Part shown: piece by piece, positions 31,345 to 42,319 of the stretch | How positions within the stretch are numbered: the first letter of the stretch is position 1 | Layout: every line of letters starts with the position of its first letter | Source of the DNA: Acorus gramineus | Taxonomy: Eukaryota; Streptophyta; Magnoliopsida; Acorales; Acoraceae | Reading direction: 5' to 3' | Assembly (NCBI GenBank): GCA_030737835.1 | Contig: CM060849.1 | Span: forward strand, 3,844,001 to 3,908,000 | Length of the DNA stretch: 64,000 nucleotides | The notes under the pieces: model-generated | Seen by the model: the letters and a program-made list of their open reading frames with translations, nothing else | Told to the model about the DNA's origin: nothing | Databases searched by the model: none | Made by a program: the position numbers and the translations under genes

Positions 31345-34300
31345 ATATCCTGATGAACCGGGTGTATATTGTGTTGGAGCTGGTCCTTGATCAGGAACTC
31401 GCGCTCCGTTCAGGTAGAGTGCCGAAATTTGTGTGATCCCATCTACCGTGGGGGTCTACACCTTTCTTAGCGGTTGTCCAACCCTATGGCTGATAGGTGG
31501 GGACGAGGTTTGGACTGCTGGGACTACACAATGAGAAATTCTGTTGTGGCGGTCAATGAGAAGTGGTACGTGGTACAGTCTCCGTACGAAAGACTTGTAC
31601 GGAGTTCTGGACTCAGGCTCTGCAACATCATGTCAATTTCTTGACATTCCGTTAATTGCAGGCCAGTTCGGTGGACGAGGGTGAGTCACCTGGACACGTA
31701 CTGCTCAAATTCCTCCCTAGGAATCATTCTTCCTATGGTCAGGTCTGAAATAGAGGGTCCTAATCCTCTGATAACCGTAGCGGCCTAGAAACTTCTCGCC
31801 TACAGCCGAGAATTTCGACAGATGATCTATAGGGAGGGTGGAGAGCCATTGTGGTGCTTCTCCTTCCAATGATTTTTGGAAGAGGAAAACTAGCAGAGGT
31901 TGGTTATCTAGAAACGGTCAGGCGTCTAGATAAAAGGCGGTCAAATGAATGTCTCGGTCTCCACGACCGTTGTACCGGTAAAATTTTAGGATTTTAAATC
32001 CCTCCGGTAGGTGGACTGACTGGATCTTTGTCAGGTTGTGCAGAGACATGTGTTTGGGGGTGGAGGGGCTAGTCTCAGAGAGAGTTCTCCTGATGGTTTT
32101 GTCCACCGTTTCTCCCTTGGGAGGGCTGTTAAGCGGTCCCGGGTTTGAGGTGGCCTGGTAAGGGCTCGGGGCAGAAGCGGTTGGGAATATTGGATTCGTG
32201 GGGGAAGGTGGGGCAAAGGAAAAGAGGCTTGGACTCGGATGTTATATATGTGTCACTTTTAGCCTTTTGGTCACCTTTGGGACATTTCTGGCAGTTTTCC
32301 AATTTTTTTCTTTTTTCGATCGGAACCGCTAAAATTTTAGACTTTTAGCTATCTGCATGAGCTCGAGAACTCCGATTGAAAATCTAACTGCACATTATGT
32401 GTCCTGATGCCATTTCGAACCACTCACGAAAATTTCATCGAATTCTAGTAACGTTTTAGAAATTTGGGAGTTCCAAATCGTATCCGGGTTTTGACCGATT
32501 TGGAATGTCAAAGGGGGGACTTGACCAAGTCAAGAAGACTTGGACCAAGTCAAATTTGACCATTGACTTGGTCAAATATTTTTGTTTTTTTGTGTGGTTG
32601 GGTTGACTCAAAGTCAAGCCCCACCAACCCTAAGTGTGCGTGTGTGAGTGTAGTGTGTGTGTGTGTGTGGTCACTAGTGTTAGGCGTCCCCCTTCTTTTC
32701 CCCCATCTCCATCTCCCTCTCACACACTCCATCACTCACTCCCTCTTCTTTCCTTTTTGTTCCATTAGAGGTAGTAGAAGAAGAAGAAGAAGAAGAAAAC
32801 CCTAGAAAGGAGAAAGAAAGGTAAGAGTGTGTGCTACCTTTGTATGGTGTTTGATTTGTTTTCCCTTTTCTCTATCTCCCTCTCATGGCTTCCCCCACCC
32901 CTGTTTTCAGCCATTTTTAGGGCTTGAGAGTGGCTGAGGAGGTGGTGGTCTTGGTGGTGGCGGTTGTGGTGGTTTGGTGCGCAAAGGGCACCCGAGCTTC
33001 CTCCCTTTTTCCTTCCCCTCCTTGTTGGTAAGTCCTCCTCCTCCCTTAGCTTGTTTAGATGATTGTTAGGGTGTTTAAGTGGTTATGCATGCCTTGCATA
33101 GGTGGTAGGGGGTGTGGGTGGGCTGAGGAGGGGGTGGAAGGGGTTCGGGCGCGCGCGCGGAGCCATCCGCTTGTGTGCACGCGCGTCTGCGCGAGTAGAC
33201 GGGCGCTGGCGCGCGCAGACAAGCACGCTGGCGGGCGCGAGCGCGTACGCACAGGCGCACGGGCGTGCGCGCAGGGTTCTGTGCGGGCACCAGGGGTGCT
33301 GGGGCGCATGCGTGCGTGCGCATTCGTGCGTGCGCGTGCGGGGGGGGGGATGCGTGTGGCTGCCCGAGGGTTTGGGTGGGTGTCGGGGCACTCGGACTCG
33401 CGTGCGTACATGCGTGCTCGCATGCATGCGAGTCCGTATGCATGCTTGTCCGAGTAATTGGGTATTTCTAGTAAATTTCATGTGTATTGTGTAGTTTACT
33501 CACCATATTGAATGCCCATGTCTTACAGATCTTGGTGAACGGTCACGCAACGACCAGGGTTACGGTGAGTGGGTCAATCCAACCCAGTAGGGAGGCGTTC
33601 GATGCATGTAGGCGTGCATTGTATATTAACTTGTGCTAAATGAAAAACCTCCCCTGGGGCACCATAATTGTATATTAACTTGTGCTAAATGAAAAACTAT
33701 GTAATGCATGTTTTAATATGATGTGACCATGCCTTATTAGACATTGTATGCTAGGGATATACATCCATGTATCATGCATAGAGGCCCATACATGCCTAGA
33801 CACCACGTCCCATGCACGGAAAGCCTTGGCCTACGCATGTTTTCCATTTTAGTTTAATTTATTTAAATCAAAATGAGAATATATTGTTATAAGCATGCCT
33901 TAGAGAATATTATAACCTTGTTGTTATAATATATGTTTCCCCGCATCTTAGTTATGCGCCCTGGAGGAATTCTTGAGAATTCATGACATTAGAAATGTTA
34001 GGAATCGTTGTCGACGGATCCAAGAGGATCGTATCCGTGTGGGTAGGCTGTTTTCTCCCCTTCGTTGGATCCGAGTAGGGACTCCCCGGCGTTGGAAAGC
34101 TGTCCTGACAGAGGGCTCCCATCTGTAGGTACCTCCGATGCGTCGGAGGGTGCTGATCGTGGGAGTATACCAGGTAGAGGCTATGAAGTGAGGGAGAAGC
34201 TACCGGTGGACCAAGGGTGGAGAGCAGTCTAGTCTGTCTCAAAAGGCCCATGTCACCCCCTTAAAGGGTGAGGGTGAGGGTGGGGTGGGTCGGCGATGTT

Positions 34301-35081
34301 ACGACCCACTATCTTGTACAGTTACTCCCGTTTAGGGACTTTAATTATTTTAAGGTTAATATGAGTTGTGCTTCATAGATTGTGCCATTCACTGAGCGTG
34401 TGGCTCACCCCTCGCATATTCTTTTCCTCCAGTTGTATCTGAGTCGGATCTGAAGGAGGAGCTCCCCGAGGCATCACAGCAGTAGCGGAGCAGCGTCACA
34501 TTTTAGGTTCTACGAGTGAGAGGCCATCAGCATCCCCTTCTTGCTTGTGTGTATTGTTATCCGTGCTTGGGCACAACACTTGTATATGGATGTCTTTATT
34601 TATTTTGGCTCTCACAAGACAGTTGATTATGTATTCGGGTTTGTAATATGTCTTTGAATTACAGACTCAGTCGTTTAAGCTTCCGCTATATGTATATATA
34701 TATTATGTCAGCTACATTATTGATTGTGTTGTCATTTTCGATGTTGTTTAGAGTATTTTATTGATCTCCTGTATAGACTACTGATATTATATATATTTGT
34801 CACGTATCGGGGACAGCCGCTCTGAGGCGTTACATCGGATTTACCAAGAAGCTGGGTGTTGATAGTGTATTGGGGGTGGGGCAAGCCTTGGGGGTCTTAA
34901 CAGGAGTTTCCTGCTTCAAGATCTTGGCCTGGTGACAGTCGGTGAGGTCATTGAACGTGTCCTCGACCGACTGGTATCCTAGGGTAGCCATCCTCTCCTC
35001 TAGGTGGCTGAGGAAGTGGGTGGTTTGGTCTCTCTGGTTGTCCTTCTCCTCTACTATTTTCTCCTAGGTGTAGGCCTCCAT
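31345..35081 (-). pseudogene. Element C gag N-terminal part, broken and split by family 1 copy 6
   Basis: From a possible start at 35081 (MEAYT then a stop) the frame includes HFLSHLEERMATLGYQSVED and KACPTPNTLSTPSFLVNP, is interrupted by the LTR at 32240-34834, resumes with PSLFSFAPPSPTN, and then shows the capsid-like region LTKIQSVHLPEGFKILKFYR, RDIHLTAFYLD, LLVFLFQKSLEGEAPQWLST and LSKFSAVGEKFLGRYGYQ (about 32045-31760). This is the Ogre-type Gag core. Several stops interrupt it between 31760 and 31345. Confidence 0.7.
32240..34834 (+). mobile_element. Family 1 solo-type LTR, copy 6
   Basis: Starts TGTTATATATGTGTCAC at 32240 and ends GAGGCGTTACA at 34834, 2,595 bp, with perfect duplication TCGGA (32235-32239 and 34835-34839). 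Contains a donor-like TTGGTAAGTCC at 33025-33035, CpG-dense stretch 33145-33350, the 36-nt block 33529-33564, one G-rich unit near 34260, and acceptor TCCTCCAG (to 34432) followed by VVSESDLKEELPEASQQ with a stop at 34483-34485. Copies 6 and 7 are a shorter subfamily of about 2.6 kb. Confidence 0.95.
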
Positions 35082-35118
35082 TGTGTGAATAGGGAAAAGC
35101 CAAGGTGTGAATGAATGC

Positions 35119-35290
35119 ATACTTAAAGCAGTAAATAAAGCGATAAAGGGGTGCACAGCTGTGTGCGGCTTAAAGCAGTAAAGGGGTGCGCAGCTGTGTG
35201 CGGCTTAAAGCAGTAAAAGGGGTGCGTAGCTAAGTGCGGCTTAAAGCAGTAAAAGGGGTGCGTAGCTAAGTGCGGCTTAAAGCAGTAAAG
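35119..35290. repeat. 35-36-bp tandem repeat, about five copies
   Basis: Units TAAAGCAGTAAAAGGGGTGC followed by GTAGCTAAGTGCGGCT, starting near 35119 (longer), 35171, 35206, 35242 and 35278. It lies in the 5' leader of element C between the primer-binding-like site and gag. Confidence 0.9.
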
Positions 35291-35424
35291 GATGTTATAA
35301 TGCAAAGTAGAGGAGGGTCAGACTTGAGGGGTGAGAAATCCTAGCTTTCCAAGAGGGGTGATGGCATTCTAGTCAGGTTATTGGGAGGAAGAAAAAGAGG
35401 ATTACCTTTTGTTGTCTTTCACTA

Positions 35425-35450
35425 GGGAGGTCCCACCGTGATCTCTAGGC
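35425..35450 (-). other. Probable primer-binding site of element C
   Basis: Directly after the own-strand LTR end GATACCGACA comes GCCTAGAGATCACGGTGGGACC. The GATCACGGTGGGACC part resembles arginine-tRNA-complementary sites of Ogre elements. The match is by memory and imperfect. Confidence 0.35.
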
Positions 35451-36659
35451 TGTCGGTATCGAATTTCAAGAAAAGGAAGAAAGTGGCCCTCTCTTCCTTC
35501 CTCCTCTGCTCCTCCGGTGGTTGTGCGTGTGTGGGGGTTCTTCGGAGGCTTAGATCCGGGGGGCTGCGCCTTGGCAGGGTCGATCGAATCGTCTCTCGGA
35601 AGGGGTAGTGGGTTGGTTGTTCGTTCCTGGCTAAGGCGGCTGACGGGTCCTCAGGAGGATTCAGGGGTGGTTGTGATCGCCACCTGCTTTTCTCAAAAAG
35701 CAGGAAAAGTTGAGGGTGGATTTGATCGCCTTCGTGGGGAGTTTGTGGGGTCTCCGCTCTGAGACACGGATATGCCGTACACAGAGGTGAAGACAGGGAT
35801 CCTCTTCTGCTTTGGGAACCTGACTAGAGAAGAATTGGGACTGAGGTGGGCTAGGAAAGAGCCAGCTAGTGTTTGGTTCAATTTGGACAGAACCTGGGTA
35901 GGGTTTGGATTTGGTTTTGGCAGAGGTTAAGCTAGGTTTAACCTGGGTTTTGGAGAGTGGATTTGGAGAGTGATTTGGTATAGGAAATGGGTTTCTCTCT
36001 CAAGGGTTTCTGAAATGGTGGTGTGGGGGGGGTATAGGCTTGATGATTGGGAATGTGGGTTGTTGTGTGTTATTGATGGTTATTGCATATGAATAAATGC
36101 TTAGAGACCCCCCTATTTATAATAAAAGGGGTGTAGGGGAGTGTTCACTGGACAATAGATCAAAATGGATAATAAGGTGCTTCATTTGACCTTCCATTAG
36201 ATTTTTGTTCTCTGACAATGTCCATGTGAGGGGCGGCTAGTTGGAACTAGCCGCCCAGTGAGGGGCGGCTACTCTCAGGTAGCCGCCTCCATCATAACTT
36301 GCCAAACATCTCATCTCTGACAAGCGGTGGCTTTGGTCGGTTATCAAGGTTGAACCGGCTGAGATGGGGTGGCTAAAAGGGACAATCCACCGCAATCATG
36401 CTTGCTTTATATCCCATCCAGGAAAGCGGTTTGGGGTCAGTTTGGGGGGCGGCTAGTTGGAACTAACCGTCCGGTATTGGGCGGCTACCTATAAGTAGTC
36501 GCCCCTGTCTAGGCTCTTAGATTTTTCTAAGTGTTGGACTTAGGGTTTCCGGTTTTGGTTCCTAAGGGAGTTTTCTATTTAGATGTCCAAATGTGGTTGT
36601 TTCCAATATTACTTGAAGTAAATTCTTTTCTTTGGACGGTCAAAATTAGGGTATCTACA
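35451..36659 (-). mobile_element. Element C 5' LTR
   Basis: TGTCGGTATCG at 35451 to GGGTATCTACA at 36659, 1,209 bp, uninterrupted. Own-strand layout: TGTAGATACCC start, hairpin 36440-36510, hairpins 36231-36283, TATA box 36114-36123, R/U5 and the CCGATACCGACA end. By eye it differs from the partner by a few percent plus gain or loss of whole hairpin units. Confidence 0.9.
36231..36283. repeat. Two adjacent hairpins in element C 5' LTR U3
   Basis: First: GGGCGGCTAGTT (36231-36242) pairs perfectly with AACTAGCCGCCC (36245-36256), 2-nt loop. Second: GGGGCGGCTAC with GTAGCCGCC, 6-nt loop. The partner LTR has only the second unit (20201-20228); the C-type LTR at 53587-53650 has both. Confidence 0.9.
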
Positions 36660-37504
36660 GTCGCAGGCGGTAGAAAATGGAACCAGGTGAGTGCGGCCCC
36701 TTCCAAGCTTGCTGGGAAGAGGCAGCACATCAGCCCGTCGTATAGCTCGTACAATGCCATGGAGTGACGGAACGCCAAAATATGGTAGTAAGGGTCCGAC
36801 GTGCCGTTGTACAGCTTGAACTTGTGCTGAACAAACTTCCGTGGAAGGTTTTCTCTGATGATGGCTGGGCAAAACGGAGAGGCAAAGCCCCGTAATGCGT
36901 GCTCTACCATCCTGTGATCTCGGGCTCGCCACACCTCCGAACACAGGTTGTAGCGGGGCTGGACGATGGTTCCCTCCATTTGCTGCAAGGGATCGCCCTG
37001 GTATCCGCCGGATGCTTCACAGAAGGCCGATCTTTCTAGATGCATCGGCCTCCGCAATGCTTCCCTCTGGGTGGAACGTTCCCGGCGTGGGGAACGTCCG
37101 CGCCTTGGTTCCTCATGAACCCGTCGGCTAGCTCGAGGGGAGCGTGAACGTTGACGGCTCCGTTGCCTACGATTCAAGGAAGAGGTGCCTCCTTCCAAAT
37201 CATACATGGCGTTGGTTGGCGGATTGGGCTGTGCCGGGGGTGGCGGCAGGACGCCCTGTTGAACGGGAAGTTGCGGATGCTGGTTGGCGTAGAACTGTTG
37301 CATCGATGCTTCAATAATTTGTTGCATGGATCCCTGGAGGCGGGTGAGGAGGGTTTCCTGTGCGGATTCCACCAACTGCCGGAGATCTTGGGCCTGACTG
37401 GTCATGGCCCCAGGCGAATCATCGATGGAAACACTTGGTGGGATGTCAACTCGACTTTGTTGTCTTTCGGAAGGGGTGTCATTTGGATCAGACATTGTGA
37501 ACAC
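36660..37504 (-). pseudogene. Element A gag, N-terminal half
   Basis: Starts with MFTMSDPNDTPSERQQS at 37504, about 15 nt past the primer-binding site. A Gln-rich stretch and an Arg-rich stretch (RRQRSRQRSRSPRASRR) precede the capsid-like part: KFVQHKFKLYNGTSDPYYHI, MALYELYDGLMCCLFPASLE and GAALTWFHFLPPAT, where element C cuts in at 36660. The frame is open for its whole length and continues at 15958. It forms the structural Gag of the Tat element. Confidence 0.85.
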
Positions 37505-37516
37505 TGGCTTTTTGTT

Positions 37517-37545
37517 ACGATGATCCCACAGACGGTGCCAAACTA
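37517..37545 (-). other. Primer-binding site of element A
   Basis: Own-strand sequence TTTGGCACCGTCTGTGGGAT, close to the TGGCGCCGTCTGTGGGGA site common in Retand/Tat elements. It lies between the 5' LTR and gag. Confidence 0.75.
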
Positions 37546-40500
37546 AGGAGGATAATTTCCCCTACAGTTAAATTTGTAGAAGTGGGATTAAAACTTGGAT
37601 TGGATTTTTTGTGGAAAAGAAAATTAATTTGGTAGCTTGAATCTGTCTTTTTCTGTCTCAATGACTGATTGGGATTGACTAGGCCTTTAGAGTGCTATCA
37701 CGCGACCTCTTTATAGGTTGCCTACGTACCTCTTGGGGATCAAGTCACACGTAGTTCCTTAAGTGGCCTTGTAACTGCCTTACCACTAAGTGTTTAGTGG
37801 GTTTTTTTTCCAGGGAAACTGTCACACCCCAGGGCGGCCGTCCCCGAAACGTGGCAAATATATATAATATCAGCAGTCTATACAGGAGATCAATAAAATA
37901 CTCTAAACAACATCGAAAATGACAACACAGACAATAATGTAGCTGACATAATATATACAAATAGCGGAAGCTTAAACGACTGAGTCTGTAATTCAAAGAC
38001 ATATTACAGACCCGAATACATAATAAACTGTCCTGTGAGAGTCAATATACACAATGGCATCCAAATACAAGTGTGTGCCCAAGCACGGATAACAATACAT
38101 ACAATCAAGAAGGGGATGCTGATGGCCTCTCACTCGCAGAACCCAACATGTGACGCTGCTTCGCTACTGCTGTGGTGCCTCGGGGAGCTCCTCCTTCAGA
38201 TCCGACTCAGATATAACTGGAGGAAAAGAATATGCGAGGGGTGAGCCACACGCTCAGTGAATGGCACAATCTATGCATCACAATTCATATTAACCTTAAA
38301 TAATTTATAGTCCCTAAAACGGGAGCAACTACACATTCTAGTGGGTCGTTTCATCGCCAACCCACCCCCCCCCCCCCCTCACCCTCACCCTTTACGGGGG
38401 GTGACATGGGCCTCTTGGGGCATACTAGACCGCTCTCCACCCCTGGTCCACCCGGTAGCCTCTCCCACACTCCGTAGCCTCTACCTGGTATACTCCCACG
38501 ATCAGCATTGTCCGACGCATCGGAGGTACCTACAGATGGGAGCCCTCTGTCAGGTCAGCTTTCCAACGCCGGGGAGTCCCTACATCGGATCCAACCAAAA
38601 GGAGAAGACAGCCTACTCACACGGATATGATCCTCTTGGATCCGTCGACAACGATTTGTAACACTACTAATGTCTTGAATTCTCAAGAATTCCTCCAGGG
38701 CGCATAACTAAGATGCGGGGAAACATATATTATAACGACAAGGTTATAATATTCTCTAAGGCATGCTTATAACAATATGCTCTCATTTTGATTTAATTAG
38801 ATTAAACTAGATGGGAACATACATAGTTCGGGGCTTTCCAATCAAGGGACATGGTGTCTAGGCATGCATAGGCCTCTATACATGATATATGGGTGCATAT
38901 CCCTAGCATACAAAGTCTAATGTGGCATGGCTACATCATATTAATCATGCATTGCATAGTTTTACATTTATCACAAGTTAATACACAATTATGGTGCCCC
39001 AGGGGAGGGCAATGCACGCCTACATGCATCGAACGCCTCCCTACTGGGTTGGATTGTCCCACTCACTGAAACCCGGGTCGTTGCCGACCGTCCGTCAAGA
39101 TCTGCAAGACATGGGCATTCAATATGGTGAGTAAACTACACAAATACATAAGAAATTTACTAGAAATACCAAATACTCAGACAAGCATGCATACGGACCC
39201 GCACACATGCGAGCACGCGCGTACGCACGCGAGTCCGAGTGCCCCGACACCCTCCCGAACCCTCGGGCAGCCATACGCATGGCCCCCCGCACGCGCACGC
39301 ACGAATGCGCACGCACGCACGCGCCCCTGCGCCCCTGGCGCACTGCCGCGCCCCTGCCCGCGCGCCCAGACGAGCAGCGGCGTGCGCGCGCACGCGGGCG
39401 CGCGTCTACGCGTACACGCGCGCGCCCGTCTGCGCACTCCAGCGCCTGCCTACGCGCGCACGCACGCGCGCGGATGGCTCCGCGTGCGCGCCCGAGCCCC
39501 TTCCACCCCCTCCTCAGCCCACCCACACCCCCTAACACCTATGCATAGCATGCATAACCATTTAAATACCCTAATCAATCATCTAAACAAGCATAGGGAG
39601 GAGGAAGACTTACCCAAGGAGAGGAAGAACAAGGGGGAAAGCTCGGGTGCCCTTCGCGCACCAAACCACCACAACCGCCACCACCAAGACCACCACCACC
39701 TCAGCCACTCTCCAGCCCTAACAATGGCTGAAACAGGGGGGGAGGGGAAGCCATGAGAGGGAGGTAAAGAAAGGGGAAATCAAAACAAAAACCATACAAA
39801 GGTAGATCACACCCTTACCTTTCTTTTTCCCTTCTAGGGTTTTCTTCTTCTTCTTCTTCTACAACCTCTAATGGCCAAAAGAAAGAAGAGGGAGTGATGG
39901 ATTTGTGTGTGAGAGAGAGAGAGATGGGGAAGAAAAGTGGGCGCCCAACACTAGTGACACACACACTCACACACTCACTCACACACTTAGAACATTAGGG
40001 TTTTGGTGGCTTGACTTTGAGTCAACCCAACCACACAAAAAAAACAAAACCATTTGACCAAGTCAATGGTCAAACTTGACTTGGTCAAAGTCCTCTTTGA
40101 CTTGGTCAAAGTCCTCTTTGACTTGGTCAAGTCCCCCTTTGATATTCCCAGTCGGTCAAAACCCGGATACGATCCGGAACTACCAAATTCTGAAACGTTA
40201 CCGGAATTCGATGAAATTTTCGTGAGTGGTTCGAAATGGCACCAGGACACATAATGTGCAGTTAAATTTTCAATCGGAGTTCTCGAGCTCATGCAGATAG
40301 CTAAAAGTCCAAAATTTTAGCGGTTCCGATCGAAAAAAGAAAAAGTTGAAAAACTGTCAGAAATGTTCCAAAGGTGACCAGAAGGCTAAAAGTGACACAT
40401 ATATAACAGAAACGTTCCCCACGTCGGACCCTTGATTACCCACGTTTCGTAGGAATTTTCCTTAATTGCCAACTTGGCAGTTACGGGCGTTTCATTTCTC

Positions 40501-40872
40501 TAACCGTTTCTTCAGTCTGTTCGTGGCCCTTTGCCCTACTCGTTTACCCGTCACGTCATTTTGAGTACGTTTGCGAGACGGAAGATCACTCAACCAGACC
40601 TCTTATCTGGTCGTGTCTTCTCTGCTCATACGCGAGGAGCAAGGTCGTCCAACCATACCTCTTGTTTGGTCGTGCCTTAATTGCTCGTGGTGGTATTCTT
40701 TCGCGAGATGCCTGACTGTCCGACTAGACCCTGGATCTAATCGTGTCAACGCATCTAGGAAAGTCATCATTGCTCAGAATCCGGACTCTGATTCGCATTG
40801 CCCATATCCATCTTGCCATGACACGTCAGTCCTGGCCGGACACGTGTCGTGGTGCAGATTTTTACCTCCACA
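37546..40872 (-). mobile_element. Element A 5' LTR, split by family 1 copy 7
   Basis: On its own strand it starts TGTGGAGGTAAAAATCTGCA at 40872 and runs to about 37546; net length about 730 bp. The first 200 bp are matched by another copy at 50081-50282. The 3' boundary is uncertain because the expected CA before the primer-binding site is not clear (it reads CTTAG). It contains several ACACGTGTC and TGACGTGTCAT palindromes near its start, which resemble G-box and bZIP-type sites. Confidence 0.75.
37820..40408 (-). mobile_element. Family 1 solo-type LTR, copy 7
   Basis: Starts TGTCACACCCCAG at 37820 and ends CACATATATAACA at 40408, 2,589 bp, with perfect duplication GAAAC (37815-37819 and 40409-40413). 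Same subfamily as copy 6, opposite orientation. CpG-dense stretch 39220-39490; donor-like GGGTAAGTC (exon end 39614); exon-like block 39067-39101 has lost 1 nt, so the mini-frame VISESDLKEELPEAPQQ, still present downstream, would be out of frame. Contains a C homopolymer of about 15 at 38365-38380. Confidence 0.95.
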
Positions 40873-40959
40873 ATAATCAAAACAGAAAATGTCTTTTCTT
40901 TATCTATACTAGAATAATTAACTACTTTAAAATAACTTATGTTGACGGGAGGGTAAGGG

Positions 40960-41371
40960 CTTAGGACAAAAGAAAAATCACATTCGTTCTATGAGGTTCA
41001 AGACCTCCTTGTAACTTTCAACAAATGGAAAATCCAACACATTACACATCTATCAAGAAACCAATGCTCCTGTGGACCTTTTGGCAGCTTATCTGACCTC
41101 TGTGGGCAACAAACTGATCTTTCCCTGGATTGAGTTCGCAAATGCTCTCACCCGAGACAAAGCAGAGGCTGTTTACTCTGGCAAAATCCAGTTACCAGCA
41201 CTTGATTAGTAGTTCCATGGATTCACTGTCTTAATTAGGGGTATGCCCCTTGTAAATTTGTAATTCTGTTACTCTGTGTGTTTTCTTTTGTGTATTACTT
41301 TGTGTGTTTTCTTTTGTGTAAAATTATTCAAGAAATAAAAAAAAATCATTTAGTTACCAAAAAAAAAAAAA
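40960..41371 (+). pseudogene. LINE 3' end with RNase H tail and poly(A)
   Basis: A short open frame LHIYQETNAPVDLLAAYLTS near 41038-41100 is the end of the plant L1-type RNase H domain (HIYREAN...DxLA), continuing to a stop after KIQLPALD near 41210. A 3' untranslated stretch with a duplicated TGTGTGTTTTCTTTTGTGTA and AATAAA is followed by poly(A) at 41358-41371. The 5' part is missing, as usual for truncated LINE insertions. Confidence 0.7.
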
Positions 41372-42319
41372 CTGTTGTCTCCTGCCTTAAACAAATTTTG
41401 TTGTTGTGAAATACAGCTTATGATTGTTCGTTAACTTCTTTGTGAGTAATCAAACACGCATGAAATTTAGTAAGTGTCTAAGCCGCTTATTCTTACTAGC
41501 TTTGATATCGAAAACCTTTTATCACTCCTTGAAAAATATTCTACCACTTGTATAGCAGCACCAACTCTAGCATAAAATGTTGTTGCTAAGATAGTGGATG
41601 CATTTTAAAACAATTCATGCAGCCCTTGATTTACTCTACGTGTGAAGCAACATGCATATTCCATTGTAAGTGGTGTCAGTTATGCACTAGCAGATATAAG
41701 GTTGGGCAGAAATTGATATGATCAGACATAAGAGCACGAAAATACATTTCAAATAATAAACAATAATGATTTTTAGGCCCAATTAGTAGACCCCATCATA
41801 AGCCCCATGAGGTGGTAAGTTTGAATTACCCATATTACCCCCCCTAACTAATCTCACCATTTTTTTCCATAACCGGTCCAATAAATGTTGAGACAGTTAC
41901 GATTTGGCTGATTGTTTCTCTTTTTGAAAATACCAATTCAATTGCACGTTCAAAAAAATAAAAAATCATGGGTTTCCTCTTTTTTTATACCGATTGATCT
42001 GTCGTAACGAAAATAAACAACAATTTCATTTTTCAATTAGATCTGATCGGCGGAGAAGAGAAAACTTCAACGTTTTTTTTGTGCGATTTGATTGTGGTGC
42101 AAACATCAAGGTTAGGCCTTTTTGGACCCCAAAAAATCACGATTTGTAATGTTTAGATCCAGATTGATCGGTGTAAATGAAAACAAATTTCGAAATCATT
42201 TTTTTTCAGTTTGATCGATGGAGAATATAAGAATTACACGATTCATTTATTTTGTTTGCGACCTGATTGTGATGCAAACAATGGCGATTCATTCAGGTTA
42301 TGCCTTTTCGATCTCAAAA

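Larger units (their letters stand above)
15964..36659 (-). mobile_element. Element C: Ogre-like Tat retrotransposon with both LTRs
   Basis: Two direct LTRs (15964-20599 and 35451-36659) flank about 8.8 kb of internal sequence once nested units are removed. The target duplication is ATCGC/GTCGC (four of five match). On its own strand the order is LTR, primer-binding-like GATCACGGTGGGACC (about 35425-35441), tandem repeats, gag, two protease-like segments, a minisatellite where RT and RNase H should be, the integrase C-terminus, a long non-coding region, an antisense ORF, a short leader and the LTR. Nested family 1 LTRs sit at 16606-20000, 24660-28117 and 32240-34834. Lacking polymerase and most of integrase, it could move only with outside help. 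Confidence 0.8.
12956..40872 (-). mobile_element. Element A: Tat/Retand-type Ty3/gypsy retrotransposon, outer layer
   Basis: On the minus strand: 5' LTR (40872-37546), primer-binding site, gag N-terminal half (37504-36660), interruption by element C, gag C-terminal half (15963-15336), protease, RT, RNase H, then truncation by element B at 12956. The gag reading frame continues exactly across the removed C element once one copy of the duplicated 5 bp (GTCGC at 36660-36664, ATCGC at 15959-15963) is discounted, which proves the nesting. Integrase and the 3' LTR would lie left of the window. Stops and frameshifts in pol show it is dead. Confidence 0.8.

Noticed and set aside
35446-35450. TAGGC as target duplication for a solo C-type LTR at 35451-36659
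   Set aside because: It does not match GTCGC on the other side. GTCGC instead pairs with ATCGC at 15959-15963, showing that 35451-36659 and 15964-20599 are the two LTRs of one element.
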